Of a DNA stretch of 64,000 nucleotides, positions 42,182-50,481 are shown piece after piece. This DNA is from Streptomyces spongiicola. Its GTDB lineage: Bacteria > Actinomycetota > Actinomycetes > Streptomycetales > Streptomycetaceae. The notes beneath the pieces are model-generated. The model worked only from the letters and a program-made list of their open reading frames with translations, did no database searches and had not been told where the DNA came from. The stretch covers positions 3,172,501-3,236,500 of the forward strand of contig NZ_CP029254.1 in NCBI RefSeq assembly GCF_003122365.1, given 5' to 3'. Within the stretch, counting starts at the first letter, position 1. Every line of letters starts with the position of its first letter. Made by a program: the position numbers and the translations under genes.

Positions 42182-42659
42182 GGGTTCCACTCCGGAGATC
42201 AATCGCGGGAATCCACCGGACGCCGCCGAGCCGGAAAGGAAGGGCCCCCCTTTTTCGGCATGTCCGGGGAGAATTGACATGGCCAGGTTTGTTCCCTCAG
42301 CCGACATGGGTATGGCCTGGGCGTACCCCCGGCCGAGCGCCGGGGAGTGCCGGGCGCGGCGCCCTCGACCGGACCCTTCCGTGACAACCGGTCGAGCCGG
42401 CGGTCCGCCCGGCGCGGCACATCAGGAGGGCGGCCGGAAGGACCCGGAAGGACCCGGAAGACGGGGACGGGGGGACGGGGGACACACAGCGGGGAACGGC
42501 ACGGTGAGGGCGCCCGGCGATGGGATGAACACGCCGCAGTGCCCGGCGACACAACCTTCCAGCTGGGTCAGCGGGCACCGCTGCATTCGGTTCTGCACCG
42601 TGGAACGGGCCCGATGCCGCACTTCCGGCCTCGGGCCCCGCTGCACAGCAGGACACGCG
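42182..42659. other. intergenic gap carD-ispD
   Basis: 478 bp containing A/T-richer sequence near ispD (42,215-42,290, with a CCCCCCTTTTT tract) suited to a promoter, and GGACCCGGAAGGACCCGGAAG tandem repeats at 42,440-42,465. No gene is supported. Confidence 0.5.
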
Positions 42660-43142
42660 TCAGGACGCCAGGACCTCGTCGAGCAGGGCCTCGGCCTTGT
42701 CCTCGTTGGTGTTCTCCGCGAGAGCCAGTTCGCTGACCAGGATCTGGCGGGCCTTGGCCAGCATGCGCTTCTCCCCGGCGGAGAGACCGCGCTCTCGCTC
42801 GCGGCGCCACAGGTCACGCACCACTTCGGCGACCTTGATGACGTCGCCGGAGGCGAGCTTCTCGAGATTTGCCTTGTAGCGACGGGACCAGTTCGTCGGC
42901 TCCTCGGCGTACGGCGCGCGCAGCACGTCGAAGACCCGGTCCAGTCCGTCCTGACCGACCACGTCGCGCACACCGACGAGGTCCGCATTGTCCGCCGGCA
43001 CACGAACCGTCAAGTCGCCCTGGGCGACCTTGAGCACCAAGTAGGTCTTGTCCACGCCTTTGATCTGGCGAGTTTCGATGGCCTCGATCAGCGCGGCCCC
43101 GTGATGGGGATAGACCACGGTGTCGCCAACCTTGAACGTCAT
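42660..43142 (-). CDS. carD: CarD-family transcription factor
   Basis: A 160-residue RNA polymerase-binding protein. The N-terminal Tudor-like RNAP-interaction domain ([19 protein letters not shown]) is followed by the helical DNA-binding domain with the conserved Trp block [17 protein letters not shown] and the [13 protein letters not shown] end. In actinobacteria CarD stabilises open promoter complexes, notably at rRNA promoters, and is essential in mycobacteria. The neighbour ispD is the standard one. Confidence 0.96.
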   Translation of the reverse strand: MTFKVGDTVVYPHHGAALIEAIETRQIKGVDKTYLVLKVAQGDLTVRVPADNADLVGVRDVVGQDGLDRVFDVLRAPYAEEPTNWSRRYKANLEKLASGDVIKVAEVVRDLWRRERERGLSAGEKRMLAKARQILVSELALAENTNEDKAEALLDEVLAS

Positions 43143-43758
43143 GTGACAGGTACCCCTTCCGTGGCTATCCAGGGTAACACGAGAACCGCTTCTTCTGAAT
43201 GGCGTTTTCGCAGGTCAGGGCATATCTCGGGGCTTGACAACAGCAACACGAACGTGCTGCGGGCGGCTTCCGGAGGGGGGTATTCGCAGGTGGGAGCGGC
43301 TGCGCGGCCGCCTGGAAACCCGGGCGCCGCACGCCCCTCCCCCCTCCCCGAAGTGGGTGAAAGTCCCGATTTGCCAGGTTCCCAGCAGTCTACTTCGCCT
43401 ACTCCGTTCGAGGCTCGGTCACCCGTCCGGCGGGCCGCCTGGGAGGGAATCCGAATTGATCATCATGGACGCGGAAGCCCGTCGTGCACCGCGGGGGATT
43501 TCCGGAGGAATGCGCGAGACCGCGGAATTGATCACGGCGGCTTATCCGAACGGCCGATGAAATCCGGCCGGGCACGGGGTCGGCATCCGGCCGCGGAAGT
43601 GCGCCGGGGCCGCCTCGGGTCGCCTCCGGTCACGCCGCCTCGGGGCGGGTCGGGCCACCTCGGGGCGGGTCGGGTGCGGGGCGCCGACGAGGGGTCGGTA
43701 ACCTAAGCCCGCTGACCGATCTTCACCCCGTCCGTACGTCCTAGGAGATGCCGCCGCC
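43143..43758. other. 616-bp divergent intergenic region
   Basis: Between carD and the lipoprotein gene. TTGACA occurs at 43,225 on the plus strand and the first 130 bp are relatively A/T-rich, so promoters for both sides are likely. CGGGTCGGGCCACCTCGGGG-type repeats lie at 43,610-43,675. No gene is supported. Confidence 0.5.
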
Positions 43759-44451
43759 GTGAGCAGCAGCCTTCGACGCGGCGCCCTCGCCGCCACCGCC
43801 CTCCTGATCCCGATCGCCTCCCTCTCCGCATGCGCCGCGGGCAACAACGCGCAGACGCTCGGCGTCAGGCCGGACAACGCCGAGACCTCGGTGGGCGACA
43901 TCAAGATCCAGAACGCGACGGTGATCACTCAGCCGCAGCCCGGAGTCCAGGGCGAGGCCGCGGTGTCCGCGACCCTGTTCAACGACGGCACCGAGGCGCA
44001 GACGCTCGACTCCGTCACGCTCCCGGGCACCCAGAACCCGGTCAGGCTGTCCCCCGCCACCGGTTCCGGCCCGATCACGGTCGCTCCCGGCGGCTCGGTC
44101 GTCCTGGGCGGCAAGGGCAACGCCTCGGGCATCATCGAGAACAGCGACGAGGCCGGCCGCCTCGGCGACGTCCAGCGGATCGTCTTCCGCTTCAGCGAGA
44201 CCGGCGACGTCCCGATCGACGCGTTCGTCGTCCCCGCCGCCGACTTCTACCGCGACTACGGGCCGTCCAACCTGCCCGAGCCCACGACCGCCAGCCCGAC
44301 CGGCTCCGCACCGGCCGAGGGCGGCGCCCACGGCGACGAGGCCGAGGGCGGCGAGGACGGTGGCCACGGCGCCGCGGAGGACGGCGGCGAGCACGGCGGC
44401 GAGCCGACCCCGTCGGACTCCGCGTCCGCGTCCCAGGACCCGGGCCACTGA
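43759..44451 (+). CDS. lipoprotein with immunoglobulin-like domain (DUF461/PCuAC-like)
   Basis: A 230-residue lipoprotein. The lipobox is ASLSAC (Cys25). The mature N-terminal part (residues 30-170) is a beta domain with VGDIKIQNATVITQP, GEAAVSATLFNDG and RIVFRFSETGDVPIDAFVVP, like the small copper-chaperone-type or DUF461 lipoproteins. The tail is rich in His, Glu and Gly (GGAHGDEAEGGEDGGHG), so metal binding is possible. GTG start with AGGAG upstream. It sits beside the phoP-phoR locus, but I see no PHO box here. Confidence 0.8.
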   Translation: MSSSLRRGALAATALLIPIASLSACAAGNNAQTLGVRPDNAETSVGDIKIQNATVITQPQPGVQGEAAVSATLFNDGTEAQTLDSVTLPGTQNPVRLSPATGSGPITVAPGGSVVLGGKGNASGIIENSDEAGRLGDVQRIVFRFSETGDVPIDAFVVPAADFYRDYGPSNLPEPTTASPTGSAPAEGGAHGDEAEGGEDGGHGAAEDGGEHGGEPTPSDSASASQDPGH

Positions 44452-45006
44452 CACCCCTCGCGCGCGGCGGGTGAACCACCCGCTCCGCGACGCGCAGGCC
44501 AGCGCGCAGGGCGTCCCCGAGTTCTCGAGCCGTCCGCGACGAGGTCCCGGGGGCGTGTGAGCCCGCGACACGGCGTCCTCGCAATGCCCCCGTCTTCGGG
44601 TGTGGTGGTCGCTTGGCCCGGAAGCCGGCGTGAGCCCGCGCACGGCGTCCTCGCGCCCGTACGGCCTGAACCCCCCGCACGGGCGGCGCGCCCTCGCGGC
44701 GGGCCGCCGTCCGGCACACCGGCCCGCACCGGGAGACGAAAGCGGCCCCCCGGGATCACCCGGTGGGGCCGCCTCGGAGCGTGTTCGGCGCGACCGGGGG
44801 TTCGGAGCCGCGCCACGGCCCTGGAGCGGTCCCGTCCGGGCCCCGGCTCCACGGCCGGGACCCGGGTAGGGCCGAATCCCCGGTCCACCGCCGGATCCCC
44901 GCTCCACGACCGACTCCCGGTACGGCCGGATCCCCGGTGCACGGCCCGCGGCACCGATCCGCAACCGCAACCGCAGCCCGGTCTACGGATCGAACCGCAC
45001 CCCCGC
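44452..45006. other. intergenic gap with a terminator and direct repeats
   Basis: GTGAGCCCGCG(A)CACGGCGTCCTCGC occurs twice (about 44,558 and 44,629). From 44,860 to 44,960 CCCGGTCCACCG/CCCGCTCCACGA-like units alternate. The hairpin listed separately is the only regulatory signal I see. Confidence 0.55.
44742..44772 (-). terminator. possible terminator downstream of phoP
   Basis: An 8-bp G+C stem (44742-44749 with 44765-44772) followed on the minus strand by TTTCGTC; 235 bp after the phoP stop codon. Confidence 0.5.
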
Positions 45007-45687
45007 CTACGGCTCGAACTTGTAGCCCAGACCACGCACCGTCACCAGATAGCGCGGAGCGCCCGGATCGGGCTCGATCTTGGCCCGGAGGCGCTTGACG
45101 TGCACGTCGAGGGTCTTGGTGTCGCCGACGTAGTCCGCCCCCCAGACGCGGTCGATCAGCTGCATCCGGGTCAGGACGCGGCCCGCGTTGCGCAGGAGCA
45201 TCTCCAGGAGGTCGAACTCCTTCAGCGGAAGGTCGACCTTCCCGCCCGACACCGTGACGACATGGCGGTCGACGTCCATCCGCACCGGTCCGGCCTCAAG
45301 TGCCGCCGGCGCGACCTCCTCCGGCTCGCCGCGGCGGCGCAGTACCGCACGGATGCGGGCCACCAGCTCCCGCGAGGAGAAGGGCTTCGTCACATAGTCG
45401 TCGGCTCCTATCTCCAGACCGACGACCTTGTCGATCTCGCTGTCCTTTGCCGTGACCATGATCACCGGAACGTTGGACCGGCCGCGCAGCTGACGGCACA
45501 CCTCCGTACCGGGGAGTCCGGGCAGCATCAGGTCGAGCAGGACGAGGTCGGCTCCGTTGCGCTCGAACTCGTCGAGCCCCTCGGGCCCGGTGGTCGCGAC
45601 GGCGACCTCGAAGCCCTCCTTGCGGAGCATGTAGGAAAGAGCGTCGCTGAAGGATTCCTCGTCCTCGACGACAAGCACTCGGGTCAC
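45007..45687 (-). CDS. phoP: phosphate response regulator PhoP
   Basis: A 226-residue OmpR-type regulator. The receiver domain has the acidic pocket EDEE (residues 8-11) and phosphorylation site Asp52 (VLLDLMLPG), the switch Thr in VTAKDSE, and Lys in YVTKPFS. The winged-helix DNA-binding domain follows (LKEFDLLEMLLRN, DVHVKRLRAKIE). It controls the phosphate-starvation regulon and, in Streptomyces, antibiotic production. The GTG start overlaps the phoR stop by 4 nt. Confidence 0.96.
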   Translation of the reverse strand: MTRVLVVEDEESFSDALSYMLRKEGFEVAVATTGPEGLDEFERNGADLVLLDLMLPGLPGTEVCRQLRGRSNVPVIMVTAKDSEIDKVVGLEIGADDYVTKPFSSRELVARIRAVLRRRGEPEEVAPAALEAGPVRMDVDRHVVTVSGGKVDLPLKEFDLLEMLLRNAGRVLTRMQLIDRVWGADYVGDTKTLDVHVKRLRAKIEPDPGAPRYLVTVRGLGYKFEP

Positions 45688-47192
45688 GGAAGGACCTCCG
45701 GGGCAGGCAGTGGTTCGCGTGGTGTGGTCCGAGGATCAGGACCGCAGGGGGAATCGGGGCCCCGCTCCGGGTGGTGGTCCGCCCCCGCACCGGGGCCTCC
45801 GCGGTGGCGGGATGCGGCCCCGGAAACGGGAGCGGAACGGGAACGGGAACGGGAATCCGGGTCGGAGTCGGAGTCGGGGTCCGGGCCGGAATCTGAATCC
45901 GAATCGGAGCCGGAATCGGAGCCGGAGCCGGAATCGGGAGCTGGGTCGGGAGCTGGATCGGAGTCGTACGGTCCGTGGCCGGCCTGGTCGCCGCCCCGGC
46001 CCCGGGTACGGTCCCTGACGGAGCCGGCCTCCGGCAACCGCAGGGTGAAGGTGGAGCCCTGTCCTTCGGTGCTCCACACCGTGACCTCCCCGCCGTGCGA
46101 GGCGGCCACGTGCTTGACGATGGCCAGGCCCAGGCCGGTGCCACCGGTCGCGCGGGAGCGGGCGGGGTCGACGCGGTAGAAGCGTTCGAAGATCCGCTCG
46201 CGGTCCTTCTCCGAGATCCCGATGCCCTGGTCGGTCACGGCGATCTCGATCTGGTCCCCGCCGGGTGCGGTGACACGGCGCGCGGCGATCCCGACGCGGG
46301 TGCGAGCCGGGGAGTAGTTGACGGCGTTCTCGACGAGATTGCCGAGGGCCGCCGCCAGCTGGCCGCGATGGCCCCACACGTGCAGGCCCGCGGTACCGGC
46401 GCCGTCGGCCGTGGCGGTGCTCCCGACGGCCATGGTGATGTGCTTGGTGGAAGCCGCGTGGCGGGACCGGTCGATGGCCTCGGCCACCAGCTCGTCCACA
46501 CGTACGGGCTCGGCGTCCTCCAGGGGGTCGTCGTTCTGCACCCGGGAGAGGTCGATCAGCTCCTGTACGAGGTTGGTGAGCCGGGTCGCCTCGATCTGCA
46601 TCCGGCCCGCGAAGCGGGTGACGGCGTCGGGATCGTCGGAGGCGTCCATGACGGCCTCGGAGAGCAGCGACAGCGCGCCGACCGGGGTCTTGAGCTCATG
46701 GCTCACATTGGCGACGAAGTCGCGCCTCACCGCTTCTATGCGCCGGGCCTCGGTGAGGTCCTCGACGAGGAGCAGCACCAGGCGCGAGCCGAGCGGGGCG
46801 ACCCGGGCGGAGACCGCGAGGGCCTCGCCCCGCCCGGTGCCGCGCCGCGGCAGGTCGAGTTCGACCTGCCGTATCTCGCCGTCACGGCGGGTGTCGCGGG
46901 CCATGTGCAGCATGGGTTCGACCGCCAGCTTCCCGCCTCTGACGAGCCCGAGCGCGTAGGCGGCCGAGCTGGCCTTGACGACGGAGTCGCTCTCGTCGAG
47001 GACGACCGCCGACGAGCGCAGCACGGACAGCACGGTGTCGACTCCGGGGGGCAGCACGGCCTCCGTGTGCAGGGAGCTTCGGGTGGGTCTTGCCTGGTCG
47101 CGCTCGCTCCAGCGGAACGCCAGCATGGCGATCACGCCGGTGCACACCCCGGCGATCGCGGCCAATGCGGCGACCGCCGCGTTCACGTCCAT
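45684..47192 (-). CDS. phoR: phosphate sensor histidine kinase PhoR
   Basis: A 502-residue kinase with one N-terminal membrane helix (about residues 5-27), a PAS-like region (50-150), a DHp domain with His165 (NVSHELKTPVG) and a catalytic domain with N box LVENAVNYSP, G1 VTDQGIGI and G2 GGTGLGLAIVK. It phosphorylates PhoP when phosphate is scarce. The last 110 residues are unusual: a low-complexity tail of Asp/Ser/Pro/Arg repeats encoded by degenerate hexamers at about 45,830-45,960. It starts 195 bp from the divergent phoU; the PHO box between them should control both. Confidence 0.95.
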   Translation of the reverse strand: MDVNAAVAALAAIAGVCTGVIAMLAFRWSERDQARPTRSSLHTEAVLPPGVDTVLSVLRSSAVVLDESDSVVKASSAAYALGLVRGGKLAVEPMLHMARDTRRDGEIRQVELDLPRRGTGRGEALAVSARVAPLGSRLVLLLVEDLTEARRIEAVRRDFVANVSHELKTPVGALSLLSEAVMDASDDPDAVTRFAGRMQIEATRLTNLVQELIDLSRVQNDDPLEDAEPVRVDELVAEAIDRSRHAASTKHITMAVGSTATADGAGTAGLHVWGHRGQLAAALGNLVENAVNYSPARTRVGIAARRVTAPGGDQIEIAVTDQGIGISEKDRERIFERFYRVDPARSRATGGTGLGLAIVKHVAASHGGEVTVWSTEGQGSTFTLRLPEAGSVRDRTRGRGGDQAGHGPYDSDPAPDPAPDSGSGSDSGSDSDSDSGPDPDSDSDPDSRSRSRSAPVSGAASRHRGGPGAGADHHPERGPDSPCGPDPRTTPREPLPAPEVLP

Positions 47193-47265
47193 GCATCCAG
47201 GTTATGCACGCTCGCCGTGGCTCTCCCAGCCATCCGAGTGGCACCTCGAACAGTCGTCGCTCAGA

Positions 47266-47298
47266 GTTCACCGAGGGGAAGGGATCGGTTCACCTGGG
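47266..47298. promoter_or_regulatory. PHO box (PhoP-binding direct repeats)
   Basis: GTTCACCGAGG, a weak 11-bp unit, and GTTCACCTGGG follow each other at exact 11-bp spacing. The Streptomyces PhoP unit is GTTCACC followed by four less conserved bases. The box sits between divergent phoR and phoU, 74 bp before the first phoR codon and 89 bp before phoU, so it probably gives phosphate-dependent control of both transcripts. Confidence 0.88.
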
Positions 47299-47386
47299 AA
47301 GGTGGATCCGGACGCGTTGCGGACGGAACGTGGGAGCGTGGGGGTTCAGTCACCCGGACCCCTGACGCATTCAAGAGAGGGAACCC

Positions 47387-48064
47387 ATGCGGGACGCGTA
47401 CCATGAGGAACTTGACTCGATCGGCGAGGGTCTCGTCGAGATGGCCAGGCTGGTCGGCTCGGCTATCGGGCGCGCCACCACGGCCATGCTCGACGCCGAC
47501 CTCAAGCTCGCGGAGAGTGTGATCGCCGCGGACCAGAAGGTCGACGATCTGCAGCACGACCTGGAGGCCCGGGCGATAGCCCTGCTGGCCCGCCAGCAGC
47601 CGGTCGCGACGGACCTCCGCATCGTGGTGACCTCGCTGCGGATGAGCGCGGACCTCGAACGCTCCGGCGACCTGGCCCAGCACGTGGCCAAGCTGGCCCG
47701 GCTGCGCTTCCCGGACTCGGCGGTACCGCGGGACCTGCACGCGACCATCCTGGAGATGGGGCAGCTCGCACAGCGTCTGATGGCGAAGGCCGCCGAGGTC
47801 ATCATCACCAAGGACGTCGACCTGGCGCTCCAGCTGGAGAACGACGACGACGAGATGGACCTGCTGCACCGCACGCTCTTCACCCACCTGATCGACGACC
47901 GGTGGAAGCACGGCATCGAGACCGCGGTCGACGTCACCCTGCTCGGGCGCTACTACGAGCGGTACGCCGACCACGCGGTCGCGGTCGCCAAGCGCGTCGT
48001 CTACCTGGTCACCGGTGAGCACGCCGACGAGATCCAGCCGGAGACGCGGGTCGAGGGCGCGTAG
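47387..48064 (+). CDS. phoU: phosphate transport system regulator PhoU
   Basis: A 225-residue protein of two three-helix PhoU bundles. Metal-binding-type motifs appear in LRMSADLERSGDLAQHVAKLA (first repeat) and LLGRYYERYADHAVAVAKR (second repeat). It links the Pst transporter with PhoR and dampens the response when phosphate is plentiful. Divergent from phoRP, as is usual in actinobacteria, with a PHO box in between. Confidence 0.96.
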   Translation: MRDAYHEELDSIGEGLVEMARLVGSAIGRATTAMLDADLKLAESVIAADQKVDDLQHDLEARAIALLARQQPVATDLRIVVTSLRMSADLERSGDLAQHVAKLARLRFPDSAVPRDLHATILEMGQLAQRLMAKAAEVIITKDVDLALQLENDDDEMDLLHRTLFTHLIDDRWKHGIETAVDVTLLGRYYERYADHAVAVAKRVVYLVTGEHADEIQPETRVEGA

Positions 48065-48532
48065 CCGGACCGGGAATCCGGTGCCCGACTCCCCCAGGAC
48101 CCACCCGATCCGGGAGGTCCCGGCCGACGAGTCCCGGCAGCCGAGCCGGCTCCCGTTGCCCGGTGCCCGCGGCTGCGGATGCGGGCTGCGGCTCCGGCCC
48201 CGGCTCCGGATGTGGGCTGCAGTTCCGGCCCCGGCTCCGGCTCCGAGCCCGGCCCCGGCCCCGGCTGCCCAGTCCGGCGCACCGTATCGGTGCGGCTGCC
48301 GAGTTGCAGAGCGTACGAAGGGGCCCGCCCCGGCACCGTTCGCCGGTCGTACCGCCCGGCCGCATTGCGCCCCCGGGACGGGTGTCCTCGGTTCTCGGCG
48401 GGGTCCCCGGGTCTCCTCGGGCGGCGGTGCCAGGCATCCCGGGCCCGGGCATCCCGTTCGCCCAGGACCCTGGCCCGGGGCTGCGCGGTCAAGACGCCCG
48501 GGCCCGCTGATCCCAGGAGCGGCGTGCGGTGT
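48065..48532. other. intergenic gap with GGCTGCGG/CCGGCTCC repeats
   Basis: From 48,165 to 48,265 the unit TGCGGCTCCGGCCCCGGCTCCGGATG is repeated in altered form. The rest has no detectable gene. Confidence 0.5.
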
Positions 48533-49006
48533 TCAGGAGGCGTGGGTCAGATCCAGCACGCCGACGGTCTGGCCACCGCTGGTCTCGCCGGTGCTCCGGA
48601 AGCCGAGCTTCGTGTAGAATGCCCCGGGACCGGACTCCCCCTGCTCCCAGGTCGTGAAGAGACGATCTCCGCCGCGCCGCCCGATCTCCTCGCCGACCGC
48701 GCCCACCGCGAAGCGCCCGTAGCCCCGACTCTGCTCGTCCGCCGCGATGTTCAGCCGCCACAGACCGCTGCGCCGGTCCCCGGGGTCCACGGCCGGATTC
48801 CACGGGATGCCGATGAACGCCATGAGGAAGCCCACGGTTCTGTCCCCGTCGAGGATCAGCCGCGGCCATGCCGTGTCGCCCCAGGCGTACGCCTCGGCGA
48901 GCGAAACCGCGACGGGCTCGACGTGCCTCTGCTGCTCCGGTCGCACCCGGATCCGCAGTGCGGCCTCCACGTTGTCCGGTGTGATCATCGCCAGACGCAC
49001 GGTCAT
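48533..49006 (-). CDS. GNAT-family N-acetyltransferase
   Basis: A 157-residue acetyltransferase. The acetyl-CoA motif A is LWRLNIAADEQSRGYGRFAV (the Q/R-x-x-G-x-G/A loop is QSRGYG), and FYTKLGFRSTGE is motif B. The pattern is close to spermidine/polyamine N-acetyltransferases of the BltD/PaiA type, but substrate prediction is weak. It lies 11 bp downstream of a palindromic repeat. Confidence 0.88.
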   Translation of the reverse strand: MTVRLAMITPDNVEAALRIRVRPEQQRHVEPVAVSLAEAYAWGDTAWPRLILDGDRTVGFLMAFIGIPWNPAVDPGDRRSGLWRLNIAADEQSRGYGRFAVGAVGEEIGRRGGDRLFTTWEQGESGPGAFYTKLGFRSTGETSGGQTVGVLDLTHAS

Positions 49007-49017
49007 GCAGGCATATT

Positions 49018-49082
49018 GGTGCCGCGTCAGGCAACGTTCGCCCCGTCGCTGCTGACGGGCAGACCCTGCCTGACGCGGTACC
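49018..49082. repeat. interspersed palindromic repeat, copy C (short form)
   Basis: GGTGCCGCGTCAGGCAACGT at 49,018 pairs with ACCCTGCCTGACGCGGTACC ending at 49,082. The arms are about 30 bp and the loop only a few bases. It is the most compact of the three copies. Confidence 0.8.
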
Positions 49083-49162
49083 AGCAGCGAAAACCCCCGC
49101 CGCGGCGGCGCTTCCGGCGCTGCTCGCGCTCGCTGCCCCGCCCGGACGCGCGGCGACGGCGA

Positions 49163-49489
49163 TCACCAGGCGTGGAAGCTCCCGTAGAAGCCGTCGTGGT
49201 AGTACCGATCGCCTGAGTACCCGTCGTGGTAGTACCGATCGCCTGAGTACCCCCCGTTGTCGTACCCGTCGTGGTAGTACCGGTTGTCGTAGTACCGGTT
49301 GTCGTAGTACCGATCGTGGTACCTGTAGTCGCGGTGGTCGCCGTAGTGACCGCAGCCCCCACCCCTCCAATCGGAACAGCCACGATCAGCTGTGACCTGG
49401 CTCGCGGCGTACGCCCCTGTCGCCGGCATCACACCGAGTGCGAGTCCCGCGATCCCTGCCGACAAGGCGGCTACGATCCTGCGACGCAT
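49163..49489 (-). CDS. small secreted Tyr/Asp/Gly-rich repeat protein
   Basis: A 108-residue exported protein. The signal peptide (residues 1-30, RRRIVAALSAGIAGLALGVM, end near GAYA-AS) is clear. The mature part has two cysteines (RGCSDWRGGGCGHYGD) and a repeat region built of YYDNR, YYHDG and GYSGDR units, with over a third tyrosine. Repeats in protein match exact repeats in DNA (GTCGTGGTAGTACCGATCGC). Low-complexity aromatic proteins of this type often self-associate or bind metal, but I know no function. Confidence 0.8.
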   Translation of the reverse strand: MRRRIVAALSAGIAGLALGVMPATGAYAASQVTADRGCSDWRGGGCGHYGDHRDYRYHDRYYDNRYYDNRYYHDGYDNGGYSGDRYYHDGYSGDRYYHDGFYGSFHAW

Positions 49490-49746
49490 TCCCCTGCACC
49501 TCCGACCACGGAGAACTAATCGGACATTAAGGGCATTTCCAGGGTGCTCTCGCTTCGAGTACCTGTCAAAGAGAGCGGATGCCCGCCCCGCAGGGCCCGG
49601 CATCCGCTACCCGTGGTCGCCTTCCGGTGCGTGTCCCACTGGTACGCCGCATCACCCGAGTCTGACGGCCCCGGGAGGGCCCGGGCACAGCAGCGGGCCC
49701 CCTGCCGGCGAGAAAACCGCAGACAGGGGGCCCGGGAGGGGAAGGC
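49490..49746. other. chromosomal DNA left of the element, ending with the original gpmA terminator
   Basis: No gene is seen. The last part, 49,695-49,746, is what should have followed gpmA before integration. Confidence 0.6.
49695..49733. terminator. original gpmA terminator, stranded at the left junction
   Basis: A perfect 10-bp stem GGGCCCCCTG (49695-49704) with its complement at 49724-49733, loop 19 nt. The element's right end has a related hairpin with similar loop sequence, GAAAACCGCA against CAAACCGCA. Confidence 0.8.
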
Positions 49747-49764
49747 TACTTCTTCTTGCCCTGG
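49747..49764. repeat. attL core (18-bp direct repeat)
   Basis: TACTTCTTCTTGCCCTGG is identical to the right core. It encodes, on the minus strand, the last codons of gpmA (QGKKK and the first two bases of the stop). With the base to its left, the native stop would have been TAG. Confidence 0.88.
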
Positions 49765-49871
49765 GTCTTGTCGGGGATCTTGGTGAGCTGGGTCTTTGCT
49801 GGTCGGGGGCGGTGGGGCCGTGCGCCTAGTGTTCGTCGTTGGTCGTCATTGGCCACTGTTGAGTGACGCCG

Positions 49872-49893
49872 GACGGCCCAGGGACGGCCCAGC
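49872..49893. repeat. 22-bp repeat, probable integrase arm-type site (left)
   Basis: The 22 bp hold two copies of GACGGCCCAG one base apart, then C. An identical copy starts two bases inside the int stop codon region at 62,437. Neither copy is in the att core. Confidence 0.82.
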
Positions 49894-50442
49894 TTCGCCG
49901 CACTCGACTGACGGCCGGCACCCTCGATGGGCCCCGCCTGAACCTCAGCCGCCGACAGTCAGCCACGACGGCGGGTGCGCCGACCGACCACGCACGCGTA
50001 TGTCTCGCTGCACCCCCACCGGCCTTAGCCACGCTGACACGCCGTCGACCAGAGCAAGCCGTGACGGCCAGCCCGTAACAACAACGCCTGAGCCATCAGC
50101 TTGGGTGCTTGGTGAGCGAGGAGCTCGCTGACCTGCGGCGGAACGATGTCAGCGACTGAAGCCCGCGGGCTGCGCTCCCCGATGTTCCCCGTGGCTTCCC
50201 CTACGACCTGGCACGGTTCGGGCACGTCTGCTGGGGGCGCAGGACACAGAAACAGGGGGCGTTGTCAGGGTGGGCTGGTGGCCTCCCGCGGGAGCGATTC
50301 GTCGGTTCGACGGTCTGGCCGAGGAGCACGGCGACCAAGGGGTCTCGGACCACTGGGTCCCGGGGATGCCGACCCTGCCTTGAGCAACCGACAGATGCTG
50401 ACCTCAACCGGGCTGGCCTCGTGGGGTGACATTCCAGAAGAA

Positions 50443-50475
50443 CTAGAGACTTCTAGAGCTTGTGAATGCTAGCAT
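50443..50475 (+). promoter_or_regulatory. palindromes in the promoter of the cargo operon
   Basis: CTAGA-GACT-TCTAG (50443-50456) and ATGCTAGCAT (50466-50475) both lie within 40 bp of the DUF262 start codon. They may be operators. No strong ribosome site precedes the ATG. Confidence 0.5.
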
Positions 50476-50481
50476 CGCGGA

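Larger units (their letters stand above)
49765..50481. other. left end of the element without a clear gene
   Basis: Contains the arm-type repeat and some probably decayed coding DNA: a plus-strand stretch near 50,275-50,385 reads FDGLAEEHGDQGVSDHW and then stops. The last 40 bp are the cargo promoter. Confidence 0.5.

Noticed and set aside
49872..49893. The 22-bp repeats as the att core itself
   Set aside because: If they were the core, the gpmA end and its duplicate hairpin would stay unexplained. The 18-bp repeat in gpmA fits the disrupted gene; the 22-bp copies lie inside it on both sides.
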